Shown here: piece by piece, positions 24,186 through 31,493 of the stretch
Layout: the number at the start of each line of letters is the position of its first letter
How positions within the stretch are numbered: position 1 is the stretch's first letter
The notes under the pieces: generated by a model
Told to the model about the DNA's origin: nothing
Database searches by the model: none
The model's input: only the letters and a program-made list of their open reading frames with translations
From: Catenulispora sp. EB89
GTDB taxonomy: Bacteria; Actinomycetota; Actinomycetes; Streptomycetales; Catenulisporaceae
NCBI RefSeq assembly: GCF_041261445.1
Contig: NZ_JBGCCU010000024.1
Coordinates: 1 to 64,000 of the forward strand
Direction: 5' to 3'
DNA length: 64,000 nucleotides
Position numbers and translations under genes: made by a program

Positions 24186-25350
24186 ACAGGCAGGTCTGCT
24201 CGAACTGGGTCTTCTCGGATTCCTTGAAGAACTTCGTGCCGTCCCCGCTGGCGCACCAGTAGTACCAACGCTCCGTCGCCGGGGTGAGCACCGCCGCGAT
24301 CATCTGGTTGGACGGGATGCTGACCGGGGTCGGCGGCAGGCCCTTGTGACCGCCGGTGGCGTAGGGGTCGGTCGGGTCGGAGACCTCCCGGGCCGTGACC
24401 CCGATCCGCTTGCCGGCCTGCAGGCTCAGCCAGTACTTGGTGGTCGCGTCCACGCCGAGGAAGTCGCCGCGGCTGAGCCGGTTCTGGACCGCCTCGGAGA
24501 CCTCGCGGCCGTCCGGATCGGCCTTGGTGACCTCGGCCTCGGCCAGGGAGGCGATGGTCAGGGCCTCCTCGGGCGTGCACTGGCGGGCCGGGGCGCACTG
24601 GAGCGCCGAGGCCTTCGAGGCCAGGCCGAGTTTGGTGAGCTCGTCGACGCGCGCCTTGACCATGGACGTCAGCACGCCCTGCGGCGTGTCGGAGCTGGTG
24701 AGGGTGTAGCGGCCGGGTTCGAGCATGCCCTCGGCGGTCCAGTGGCCGTCAGCGCTCTTCGACCAGGGCGGCAGGCCGATCTGGTTGGTGTCGACGAGCT
24801 GCTGGAGGTCGTCCTTGTCCCAGTCGCGCTTCTTGGCCAGCGTCTTCAGCGTCTCCCAGCTGTAGTCGCCGGGGCGGACCTCGACGAGGGAGTCCGGGGA
24901 GAGGTTGGCGGAGTTCAGCAGCTCGGTGATCGCCGTCGCCGCGCTGATCTTGGGGCAGACGCGGTAGGTGCCGGTACTGATGTCGCGCGAGGCCTGGTTG
25001 TGGCCGGCGGCATCGATGAAGGCCTGGGTGCTGCGGACCACGCCGGCGTTGAACAGGGCGTCGCCGATCGCCTTGCCGGTCGCGCCGGTGTTCACCTCGA
25101 CCAGGACTTTGTGCGGGTCGCTGGGGGAACAACTGGCGGCGGAGTAGTCGGGGGCGTGTTTCGTCGTCATCATGCCGGCGACGCTCGCGAAGACGAACAC
25201 CACGATGCCGCCGAACACGACCAGCGGGACCAGAAGGGGCCCCCAGGCCTTGACCCGGTCGCGGCGCGTCGGCGGCGGGTCCTCGTAGTCGTCGTCTTCC
25301 TGCGGTGCCGCGTAGTCGGTCCCCGTGTCGCCGCCGTCCGGACTGCCCAC
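24178..25350 (-). CDS. mltG: Endolytic murein transglycosylase, MltG/YceG-like (390 aa)
   Basis: A membrane-anchored enzyme that cuts nascent peptidoglycan glycan chains and so limits their length. An acidic/Pro-rich cytoplasmic head of about 38 residues is followed by one helix (LLVPLVVFGGIVVFVFASVAG) and the outside YceG domain. The motif IASLAEAEV carries the catalytic Glu (about residue 271). GLPPTPVSIPSNQMIAAVLTP is the conserved C-terminal block, and YYWCASGDGTKFF the last strand. The GTG at 25350 is eight bases after GGGAG; TTG at 25353 is an alternative. The usual neighbours (ruvX, aroE) are absent; here it precedes a HerA-like ATPase. Confidence 0.88.
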   Translation of the reverse strand: MGSPDGGDTGTDYAAPQEDDDYEDPPPTRRDRVKAWGPLLVPLVVFGGIVVFVFASVAGMMTTKHAPDYSAASCSPSDPHKVLVEVNTGATGKAIGDALFNAGVVRSTQAFIDAAGHNQASRDISTGTYRVCPKISAATAITELLNSANLSPDSLVEVRPGDYSWETLKTLAKKRDWDKDDLQQLVDTNQIGLPPWSKSADGHWTAEGMLEPGRYTLTSSDTPQGVLTSMVKARVDELTKLGLASKASALQCAPARQCTPEEALTIASLAEAEVTKADPDGREVSEAVQNRLSRGDFLGVDATTKYWLSLQAGKRIGVTAREVSDPTDPYATGGHKGLPPTPVSIPSNQMIAAVLTPATERWYYWCASGDGTKFFKESEKTQFEQTCLSH

Positions 25351-25362
25351 CAACGTCGCTCC

Positions 25363-25396
25363 CGATGATCGATCGCTTACTCAGAGGCGATCATCG
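25363..25396. promoter_or_regulatory. Inverted repeat in the mltG / pseudokinase-lectin divergent promoter
   Basis: Perfect 9-bp arms CGATGATCG and CGATCATCG are separated by 16 bp, just upstream of mltG and about 120 bp before the divergent gene. The spacing (centres 25 bp apart) fits a dimeric regulator binding across about two turns. The regulator is unknown. Confidence 0.4.
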
Positions 25397-25518
25397 CGGG
25401 ATCGGCGCGGAGATGCAGGTTGACAGGGCCGGATGGGGATCGCCCGGGTGGCGTAACGAGCGTGCCGGGGGTCAGTATTCTGTTCCCTCACGACCATATG
25501 CGGGGGTGTCGAGCTTCT

Positions 25519-26928
25519 ATGGACGCGAGCGGGTCCCAGCCCGGTCATCAGGGCGCCGGACGCCAGGTCCGCGGGCGTTCGCTGCACGACGTGCTGCACG
25601 ATCCGGGCACCGGCATCGCGCAGCAGGCGGTCATTCCGCTGGACCCGAGCCGGGTGGCGCTGATCGCGCACGCGGTCCTGACGGCGCTGGCGGCCGGGAC
25701 GGTGCACGGGTACATCAACCCGTACACCATCCTGCTGACCGACGACGGCACCGTACTGCTGGTCGGCGACCGCGTCGCCCCGGGCGCCACGCCGGCGAAC
25801 GACATCTTCGCACTGGGCATCGCACTGTTCGAGGCGGTGGAGGGCTACGCCCCGCACCCCGCCGAGGCGCTGCCGGCGATGCGGAACGCGGGGGCGCTCG
25901 GGCCGCTGATCGAGGCGCTGACGGAGCCGGATCCGGCGCAGCGGGTCGACGCGGCGGGGGCGCTGGGGGTGTTGCGGGCCAGTGCTGAGGCGGCCGCGGC
26001 TTCGGCGGCGGCCGCGGAGGCTGCGGCGGCGGTTGCGGCGGATGCCACGGCGACGAGCACGCTGCCGAAGGTGGAGGCGGGGGCTGGGGCTGGGCCGGCT
26101 GGCGTCGGCGGGGACGGCAACGCCTCGGATGACACTTCGATGCTCCCGCAGATACCGGCTGAGCCCGCCGGATTCGCAGGACCCGCAGCCATTCCGGTCA
26201 GCCCGGCAGGCGCACATGTCCCCGGTGGCCCGTTCGCCCCGCCGCCGATACCTCCCGCTTTCGGCTATCCGGCGCATGAGGCCCATCCCCAGGCGCGGCG
26301 CAAGGTGCTGGTCATCGGCGGCGTCGTCACGGCGGTCGTGCTCATCGGCGGGGTCGCGCTCGGCGTGACCGAGCCTTGGCACCGGACGGACAACAGCGTC
26401 TCGACCGTCCCCGGCGTGCCGGTCGGCCCGACATCGGTGCCGGGCACCCCGGCCGCGACCCCGTCGGCGCCGACGACACCGTCCGCGACCACCAGCACTC
26501 CGACCCCGACACCGACGGCCCCGAAGCCGACCACTCTGGTGTCGATGACACTGTGCCTGGACGCGGCCTCCGACGCCGGCGGCGTCCACTCCGGCGCGAA
26601 GGTCACCGCCACGAGCTGCCACGGCAGCCCGAACCAGGCGTGGCAGATCCAGCCGGACGGCACGATTCACTCCATGGCCGTCGCGAACCTGTGCCTGGAC
26701 GCGGCCGCGCCGACCGGCAAGGTCCTGAACGCCGCCCAGGTCTCCGCCTGGACCTGCCACGGCGGCCCGAACCAGGACTGGGTGTGGAACGCCAACGGCA
26801 CGGTCTCGCCGGCGGCGAACAGCGGGCTGTGCCTGGACGCGGCGGGGCCGGTGCCGATCCACGCGGGGGCGAACGTGACGGCGTGGCCGTGCAACGGGGG
26901 GCCGAATGAGAAGTGGGCCAAGCAGTAG
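25519..26928 (+). CDS. Membrane protein with pseudokinase C-lobe and ricin-B lectin domain (469 aa)
   Basis: Residues about 20-150 resemble the C-lobe of a Ser/Thr protein kinase: VALIAHAVLTALAAGTVHGYINPYTILLTDDGTVLLVGD, then ANDIFALGIALFEAVEGYAP. The catalytic HRDxKxxN is HGYINPYT, without the Asp and Lys, the DFG Asp motif is replaced by GDR, and the ATP-binding N-lobe is missing, so it cannot be an ordinary kinase. An Ala-rich linker leads to one membrane helix (about 262-283). Outside are a Thr/Pro stalk and a ricin-type beta-trefoil (about 337-469) with three LCLDAA repeats, each closed by QAW, QDW or EKW. It probably senses or binds sugars at the surface. ATG 25498 is an alternative start. 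Confidence 0.8.
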   Translation: MDASGSQPGHQGAGRQVRGRSLHDVLHDPGTGIAQQAVIPLDPSRVALIAHAVLTALAAGTVHGYINPYTILLTDDGTVLLVGDRVAPGATPANDIFALGIALFEAVEGYAPHPAEALPAMRNAGALGPLIEALTEPDPAQRVDAAGALGVLRASAEAAAASAAAAEAAAAVAADATATSTLPKVEAGAGAGPAGVGGDGNASDDTSMLPQIPAEPAGFAGPAAIPVSPAGAHVPGGPFAPPPIPPAFGYPAHEAHPQARRKVLVIGGVVTAVVLIGGVALGVTEPWHRTDNSVSTVPGVPVGPTSVPGTPAATPSAPTTPSATTSTPTPTPTAPKPTTLVSMTLCLDAASDAGGVHSGAKVTATSCHGSPNQAWQIQPDGTIHSMAVANLCLDAAAPTGKVLNAAQVSAWTCHGGPNQDWVWNANGTVSPAANSGLCLDAAGPVPIHAGANVTAWPCNGGPNEKWAKQ

Positions 26929-27012
26929 TACTGGCCAGCTCGCGGCCGTAGTGCAGGTCGAAGCGCTACGGTTGGCGGTTGGTAATAACAGCTTTTCAGC
27001 GCAACAGCGCGA

Positions 27013-27041
27013 GGCCCGACTCACCCCTGCGGAGTCGGGCC
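27013..27041. terminator. Bidirectional hairpin terminator
   Basis: Perfect 10-bp arms GGCCCGACTC and GAGTCGGGCC with a 9-nt loop, between the convergent pseudokinase-lectin gene and the lipoprotein gene. Confidence 0.8.
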
Positions 27042-27058
27042 CCACGCTCGTCCCCGCC

Positions 27059-27820
27059 CTACTGCGGCGTGTTGGCGCCCTGCATCGAGGCGACCGCGTC
27101 CGCGACGCCGGCCTCGTACAGTCCCAGCTTCGGCTTGCCGACGGAGCCGCCGCCGAGCGGGAAGTTCTTCGTGGCCGCGTTCGGCATGGTGTCGGCGGCC
27201 AGGACGTTGATCTCGTCGAGGGTCGTGGCGGTGCCCGTGCCGGAGCCGGCGGGGTTGAGGTCCAGGACGGCGTAGGCGGTCTTGCCCGCATAGAGCACGT
27301 AGGCCGGCGGGCCGCCGAGGCCGCCGGGGATCAGCGGCTTCGAGTCCTTGCTGTGGTCCGCGGACTGCGCGTTGCCCAGGCTCACCAGCGGGAAGTAGCT
27401 CAGGCCGCAGGAGGTGGCGCCGTTGTTGCGCACCGTGATCAGGCGGCGGGTCGGCACGTCGGTCATGCGGGAGACCTGGAGCGTCACCTGTGAGGCGGCG
27501 CAGCGGTGCGTGTAGGCGTAGCTGTCGTCGTTGTGCGGAGTGGTCGGGGCGGTCGGGGCGGTCGGGGCGCTGGTCGGAGACTTCCCACTGGTCGAGGCGT
27601 GAGCCGACGCCGCTGATGACGCCGAGGCCGACGCCGTGCTCCCAGCCGTCCCGACCCCCGATGAAGGCGCGTCCGACGGAGCGCTCACCGCCGCCGACGT
27701 AGTCCCTCCGGTGGCGGGGCCTGGCCCGGACGCGCTGGACTTCGAGGACCCACAAGCAGTGAGCGAGACGGCGCCGCACAGCGCGACGACGGCGGCGGAC
27801 GAGAGCGTGATCTTCTTCAT
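27059..27820 (-). CDS. Lipoprotein with DUF4232 domain (253 aa)
   Basis: MKKITLSSAAVVALCGAVSLTAC is a lipoprotein signal with lipobox LTAC, so the mature protein is anchored at the outer face of the membrane. A Ser/Ala/Thr/Pro stalk of about 85 residues precedes the DUF4232-type domain (YTHRCAASQVTLQVS...VRNNGATSCGLSYFPLVSLG). That domain is a small Ig-like fold common in actinobacterial lipoproteins, here with a pair of Cys able to form a disulfide. The ATG at 27820 follows GTGGGG. The gene is divergent from an XRE membrane regulator across two palindromes and may be under its control. Function unknown. Confidence 0.85.
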   Translation of the reverse strand: MKKITLSSAAVVALCGAVSLTACGSSKSSASGPGPATGGTTSAAVSAPSDAPSSGVGTAGSTASASASSAASAHASTSGKSPTSAPTAPTAPTTPHNDDSYAYTHRCAASQVTLQVSRMTDVPTRRLITVRNNGATSCGLSYFPLVSLGNAQSADHSKDSKPLIPGGLGGPPAYVLYAGKTAYAVLDLNPAGSGTGTATTLDEINVLAADTMPNAATKNFPLGGGSVGKPKLGLYEAGVADAVASMQGANTPQ

Positions 27821-27880
27821 GGACCCCACCGTGCGGCCCCCGCCGTCCCGCCCGCCAGCCCTCAACGGCGATGCGGGACG

Positions 27881-27932
27881 CTGGAACGATTCCAGGTACC
27901 CTGAGCTGCGACATCACCCGTTCCTGGAACGG
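27881..27932. promoter_or_regulatory. Two related palindromes in the lipoprotein/XRE divergent promoter
   Basis: CTGGAACGATTCCAG (27881-27895) and CCGTTCCTGGAACGG (27918-27932) are two 15-bp perfect inverted repeats built from TTCC/GGAA arms, 37 bp apart centre to centre. They fit a dimeric regulator controlling both directions, possibly the divergent XRE protein. Confidence 0.55.
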
Positions 27933-27958
27933 CGGCGAGGAACGGGGAGGAGCACGTC

Positions 27959-29248
27959 TTGGCGGGGCACACCGACGATTTCGCGGCACGGCTGCGGGAA
28001 CTGAAGGACCGTTCCGGTCGCAGCTACGGCGCGCTGGCCCAGCGGCTGCACACCAGCACCTCGACGCTCCACCGCTACTGCAACGGCACCACCGTCCCCG
28101 CCGAGTTCGCCCCGGCGGAGCGCTTCGCCCGGGCCTGCGGCGCGGCGCCGGAGGAGGTGCTGGCGCTGCATCGGCTGTGGCTCCTGGCCGATGCCGAGCG
28201 ACGCGCCGAGGCTGGGGCGGGGCGCGCAGAAGCTGCGGGAGCTAGCGGCACTCGTGCCCCGGAAGCGAGCACGACACCGGCGGCCGACCCCGCGCCGCCC
28301 GGCGCGGACCCCGACACGCCGCCGACCGCACCCGTCGTCATCAGCCCGGGAAGCCAACGCGAAGCCAGCCGCGCCACCTCCAAGAAGTGGCTCAAGCCCG
28401 CCCTCGCCGGACTAGCCGCAGCCGCCGTCCTCATCCCGCTGGCCCTCTACGCCACCCACGACTCCGGCACCTCGCCCCACTCCGCCGGCAGCGCCCCCGC
28501 CCCGACTCCCTCGGACTCCCCTCCCGCCGCCACGCCGTCGTCGTCGGTCCCGTCGTCGTCGGCCCCGACGACGACTCCGTCGCCGTCGACCTCCTCGTCG
28601 CCGACCCCCACGCCGACCCTCCCGACCCCCGTCACCGTCAACGTCCTCGCGGACAACTGGGACACCGAGTGCGGCCAGTGGTTCTACGCCACCCAACCCC
28701 CGTCCGAAGTCCACCCACCCCCGGGCCTGCCCGACGTCGGCCTCTGGGCCCAGCCCCTCGGCGCGGTCCCGGGCGGCCACCTCCGCCTCCAGCTCACCGC
28801 GCAGGGCACCCCCGGACGTCCGCCGGTCGTGCTGCACACGCTCTACGTCCACGTCGTCGGCGCGAAGCCCGCGCCGAAGGGCGGCTATGCCTACACCATG
28901 GGCTCCGGTTGCGGCGGCGGGCTGGTCCCGGCCTCGTTCGCCATCGATCTGGACGCCGCGGATCCGCAGATCAAGGCGGTCAAGGGCCAGACCTCGGACG
29001 ACGGTGTCGGGCTCGCCGACTTCCCGTTCCAGGTCTCCGGCACCGACTCGCAGGTGCTGGACGTCGACGCGCACTCCGCGAACCAGGAGGTCGACTGGGA
29101 CCTGGTCCTGGTCTGGAGCTGCGGGGACCAGCAGGGCACGCTGACGGTCAACGACCACGGCAGGCCGTTCCGCACCATCGGCCTGACCGGGAAGCCCGCG
29201 TACTGGTACGACGGTTCGAAGTGGAGCACCACGACGCTCGACCAGTGA
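27959..29248 (+). CDS. XRE-type regulator with membrane helix and extracellular domain (429 aa)
   Basis: Residues 1-75 form a cytoplasmic XRE helix-turn-helix (FAARLRELKDRSGRSYGALAQRLHTSTSTLHRYCNGTTVP). An Ala/Pro linker leads to one membrane helix (about 143-162, ALAGLAAAAVLIPLALY), a Ser/Thr/Pro stalk, and a C-terminal outside domain of about 200 residues with Cys-containing strands (TECGQWFYATQPP; GSGCGGGLVPASF; VLVWSCGDQQG). This is a one-component transmembrane regulator design: DNA binding inside, sensing outside. The TTG start at 27959 is eight bases after AGGAG. It is divergent from the DUF4232 lipoprotein. The signal is unknown. Confidence 0.85.
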   Translation: MAGHTDDFAARLRELKDRSGRSYGALAQRLHTSTSTLHRYCNGTTVPAEFAPAERFARACGAAPEEVLALHRLWLLADAERRAEAGAGRAEAAGASGTRAPEASTTPAADPAPPGADPDTPPTAPVVISPGSQREASRATSKKWLKPALAGLAAAAVLIPLALYATHDSGTSPHSAGSAPAPTPSDSPPAATPSSSVPSSSAPTTTPSPSTSSSPTPTPTLPTPVTVNVLADNWDTECGQWFYATQPPSEVHPPPGLPDVGLWAQPLGAVPGGHLRLQLTAQGTPGRPPVVLHTLYVHVVGAKPAPKGGYAYTMGSGCGGGLVPASFAIDLDAADPQIKAVKGQTSDDGVGLADFPFQVSGTDSQVLDVDAHSANQEVDWDLVLVWSCGDQQGTLTVNDHGRPFRTIGLTGKPAYWYDGSKWSTTTLDQ

Positions 29249-29303
29249 GCGCCGGTGAGCCCCATCGAGCGCCGGTGGGCCAGGGTATGGCGCCAAAACA
29301 ACA

Positions 29304-29333
29304 GGTCCCGACCCAGTGGCCTGAGTCGGGACC
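29304..29333. terminator. Bidirectional hairpin terminator
   Basis: Perfect 9-bp arms GGTCCCGAC and GTCGGGACC with a 12-nt loop, between the convergent XRE regulator and the secreted protein gene. It resembles the terminator at 27013 in arm sequence. Confidence 0.75.
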
Positions 29334-29375
29334 CGCCGGTGCAACCCTCAGGGCCTCAGGCCCCGAGTGCACGCC

Positions 29376-30062
29376 TTAGTGCATGTGGTGCTGCGGGCTG
29401 CTGGTGCTCGGCGCGGCGCCGCCGCACTCCGCGTAGCCGAGGACGACCTCCTGGCCGCCGGCCAGCGTGATGTCCGCGGCCTCGACGGTCAGGTTGCCGT
29501 CGTTGTCCGTGGTCTGCTTGTTGAACACGATGCTGCCCAGGACCGGCACGGCGACCGTCTGGTTCACGCCGGTCGGGATGGTGATCGTCACCGGCGGCAG
29601 CGGGGGCAGCGGCGCCGGCGGCGCCACCGGGGTGAAGACCGCCGTGGCGATGGTGGAGGTGCCGGTGGCGGTGCCCGGGGTGGCCGGGGCGGTGCAGGTG
29701 GCCTTGATCCCGGTGATGTCGAGCGAGCCGACCAGCGGGATGGTGAGGATCAGGTGCGCCGCGGTCGCCGACGACGAGGCGGTGCCGGCCTTCGGGTCGC
29801 CCGCGGTGGTGGCGGTGAGCAGGGCGTCGACGTTGATCGGCCCGAGGTTCAGCGTCGGCAGCGTCTTGGTGCCGCCGGGCGGGAACTTCGAGTCCGGCGT
29901 CGGCGGCACGTTGACCAGGCCGCCGAGCGCCTGCGCGGAGACGACGTACGCCTCCGCCTGGGGGTTCATGTTGCAGGCCTGCGAGGGCGAGACGACGCCC
30001 AGCGTGGTGCCGATCAGCGCGGCGGTCATGCCGCACGCACGCAGCCCGATTCGGAGACGCAT
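29376..30062 (-). CDS. Secreted protein of unknown function (228 aa)
   Basis: LRIGLRACGMTAALIGTTLGVVSPSQA is a signal peptide with likely cleavage after SQA. The mature protein is Thr/Val/Ala-rich and beta-strand-like throughout, with a Pro-rich stretch (VAPPAPLPPLPPV) near the middle and few charges, and it ends in SPQHHMH. It recalls small surface-exposed actinobacterial proteins of the choice-of-anchor type, but I cannot place it in a family. The ATG at 30062 is chosen because the signal peptide begins there. Confidence 0.7.
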   Translation of the reverse strand: MRLRIGLRACGMTAALIGTTLGVVSPSQACNMNPQAEAYVVSAQALGGLVNVPPTPDSKFPPGGTKTLPTLNLGPINVDALLTATTAGDPKAGTASSSATAAHLILTIPLVGSLDITGIKATCTAPATPGTATGTSTIATAVFTPVAPPAPLPPLPPVTITIPTGVNQTVAVPVLGSIVFNKQTTDNDGNLTVEAADITLAGGQEVVLGYAECGGAAPSTSSPQHHMH

Positions 30063-30319
30063 GGGGAATTCATACCTTTCGCCAACAATGGGACCATTCG
30101 CGGAAATCATTGCGAAGCGACGAGGTATTCCGGCGATTCGCCACGCGCACGGCGCCCAACCGGGGCCGAACATCAGCCCGTTGGCTCAGTGGACGTCGAT
30201 TCAGCAGACGACACAGCTCGCATACTCCGCGCAATTCCGGCGCAATTCCTCCGCGATCGGCACGACCTAGGGTCCAGGTCAGCGCGCATCGGGCACCGGC
30301 CCGGAGGAAACGACGCTCC
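30063..30319. other. Intergenic stretch without a recognisable gene
   Basis: No frame here has the codon bias of real genes in this genome, and base composition is lower in GC than the surroundings. A GGACCTAGGGTCC-like near-palindrome lies around 30270. It probably holds the promoter of the secreted protein gene. Confidence 0.5.
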
Positions 30320-30540
30320 GTGACCAGCGAGACCGACGCGCCGGTGATACCCGCCAGGCGACCTACCGCGACCTGTTCGCCGTCCGCGAGTACCGCTGCG
30401 AACACGGTCACGGCCGGAGCCGGAACCACTGGCGCAGCTACAACCGCCCCCAACCCCTCCGCACCATCGCCCGCCTCGTGCCGCCGACACGCCGAATCTG
30501 TCACGCCGGCGTGACCGTATGGCGCCGCCGCGACGGATAA
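30320..30540 (+). pseudogene. Decayed N-terminal remnant of an MFS transporter gene
   Basis: GGAGGAAA followed by GTG at 30320 looks like a real translation start (VTSETDAPV). After about 12 codons the coding-like bias moves to another frame that reads ATYRDLFAVREYR, the typical opening of actinobacterial MFS exporters just before helix 1, but no membrane helix follows. That frame closes with a stop at 30538-30540. A one-base frameshift plus truncation of a former exporter gene explains this best. A short 64-codon open frame from the same GTG ends at 30514 and has no resemblance to anything I know. Confidence 0.4.
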
Positions 30541-30658
30541 AGCACAGCCGTACTCCCCCAGGCGTAGCGACGGTGTCTCTCCACGCCGGATGGCAACGTC
30601 ACCCGCGGTCCCGAGGATGAAGGTGTCACAGCCGCCATCCACCCCGCCGGGAGTCATC

Positions 30659-31474
30659 GTGACCGCCGCGACGTCAGCCGCCCCGCTCAGTCCCGCCCCG
30701 CCGGCCTGGCGGCTGGCGGTCCGCGAGATCTGGACGCACGGCCGACGCGTCGAGCGCGTCTGCTACGCCCTCGGCCTGGTCCTGATCGCCTCGGGCGCGT
30801 TCCACTTCGCCCTGTTCTTCATCCGCGGCGGCCCCTGGGAGGGCCCCGTCTCCTGGCGCAAGCCCACGACCTTCGGCCTGTCCTTCGGCCTCACCCTCAT
30901 CGCCGTCGCCTGGGTCGCCTCCTACCTCAAGCTCTCCGAGCGCACCCGCACGCTGGCGCTCGGCATCTTCGCCGCCGACTGCTTCGTCGAGGTCGGCGGC
31001 ATCACGCTCCAGGCGTGGCGCCACGTTCCCTCGCACATCGACATGCAAGGGTCCTTCAACACCGGCGTCTCGATGACGCTGGCCGTCGGCGGCGGGATCC
31101 TGGTCGTCGTCCTCGGACGCCTGGCCGTCGCGGCGTTCCGCGGCGACCCCGGCCAGGCCCCGTCGATGCGGCTGGCCCTGCGTGCCGGCTTCGCGACCCT
31201 GATGATCGGCCTGCTCTCCGGCGCGGCGATGATCGCCCGCGGTACCTCCGAGGCCAAGACCGGGCACCAGCAGCAGGCGTACCACGACCTGGGCTTCCTC
31301 AAGCTGGTGCACGGCATCAGCCTGCACGGCGTCCTGGTCCTGCCCACGCTGGCCTGGGCCCTGACGCTGACCTCCTGGCCGGAGCGGAAGCGAACGCGAA
31401 CGGTGAAGCTGGCCGCGTCCGCCTACGGAATCGCGATCGCCGCCGCGCTGGTGTTCGACCTCGCGACAATGTGA
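30659..31474 (+). CDS. Polytopic membrane protein of unknown function (271 aa)
   Basis: Seven hydrophobic segments can be counted, beginning VCYALGLVLIASGAFHFALFFI. Between them lie conserved-looking polar motifs: GPVSWRKPTTFGLSFGLT, WRHVPSHIDMQGSFNT and SEAKTGHQQQAYHDLGFLKLVHG, the last with several His residues near the membrane. The pattern suggests a small integral membrane enzyme or sensor, but I do not recognise the family. The GTG at 30659 has GGGAG five bases upstream; ATG 30617 is possible. The gene ends 19 bp from the convergent DUF1906 gene. Confidence 0.75.
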   Translation: MTAATSAAPLSPAPPAWRLAVREIWTHGRRVERVCYALGLVLIASGAFHFALFFIRGGPWEGPVSWRKPTTFGLSFGLTLIAVAWVASYLKLSERTRTLALGIFAADCFVEVGGITLQAWRHVPSHIDMQGSFNTGVSMTLAVGGGILVVVLGRLAVAAFRGDPGQAPSMRLALRAGFATLMIGLLSGAAMIARGTSEAKTGHQQQAYHDLGFLKLVHGISLHGVLVLPTLAWALTLTSWPERKRTRTVKLAASAYGIAIAAALVFDLATM

Positions 31475-31493
31475 TGCGCGGAGTCCAGCCAGC

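Noticed and set aside
30110-30514. Open frame as a full 134-aa gene
   Set aside because: Its first half is Arg-rich noise. Only the part from GTG 30320 has a ribosome site, and the frame breaks soon after, so it is listed as a pseudogene remnant.
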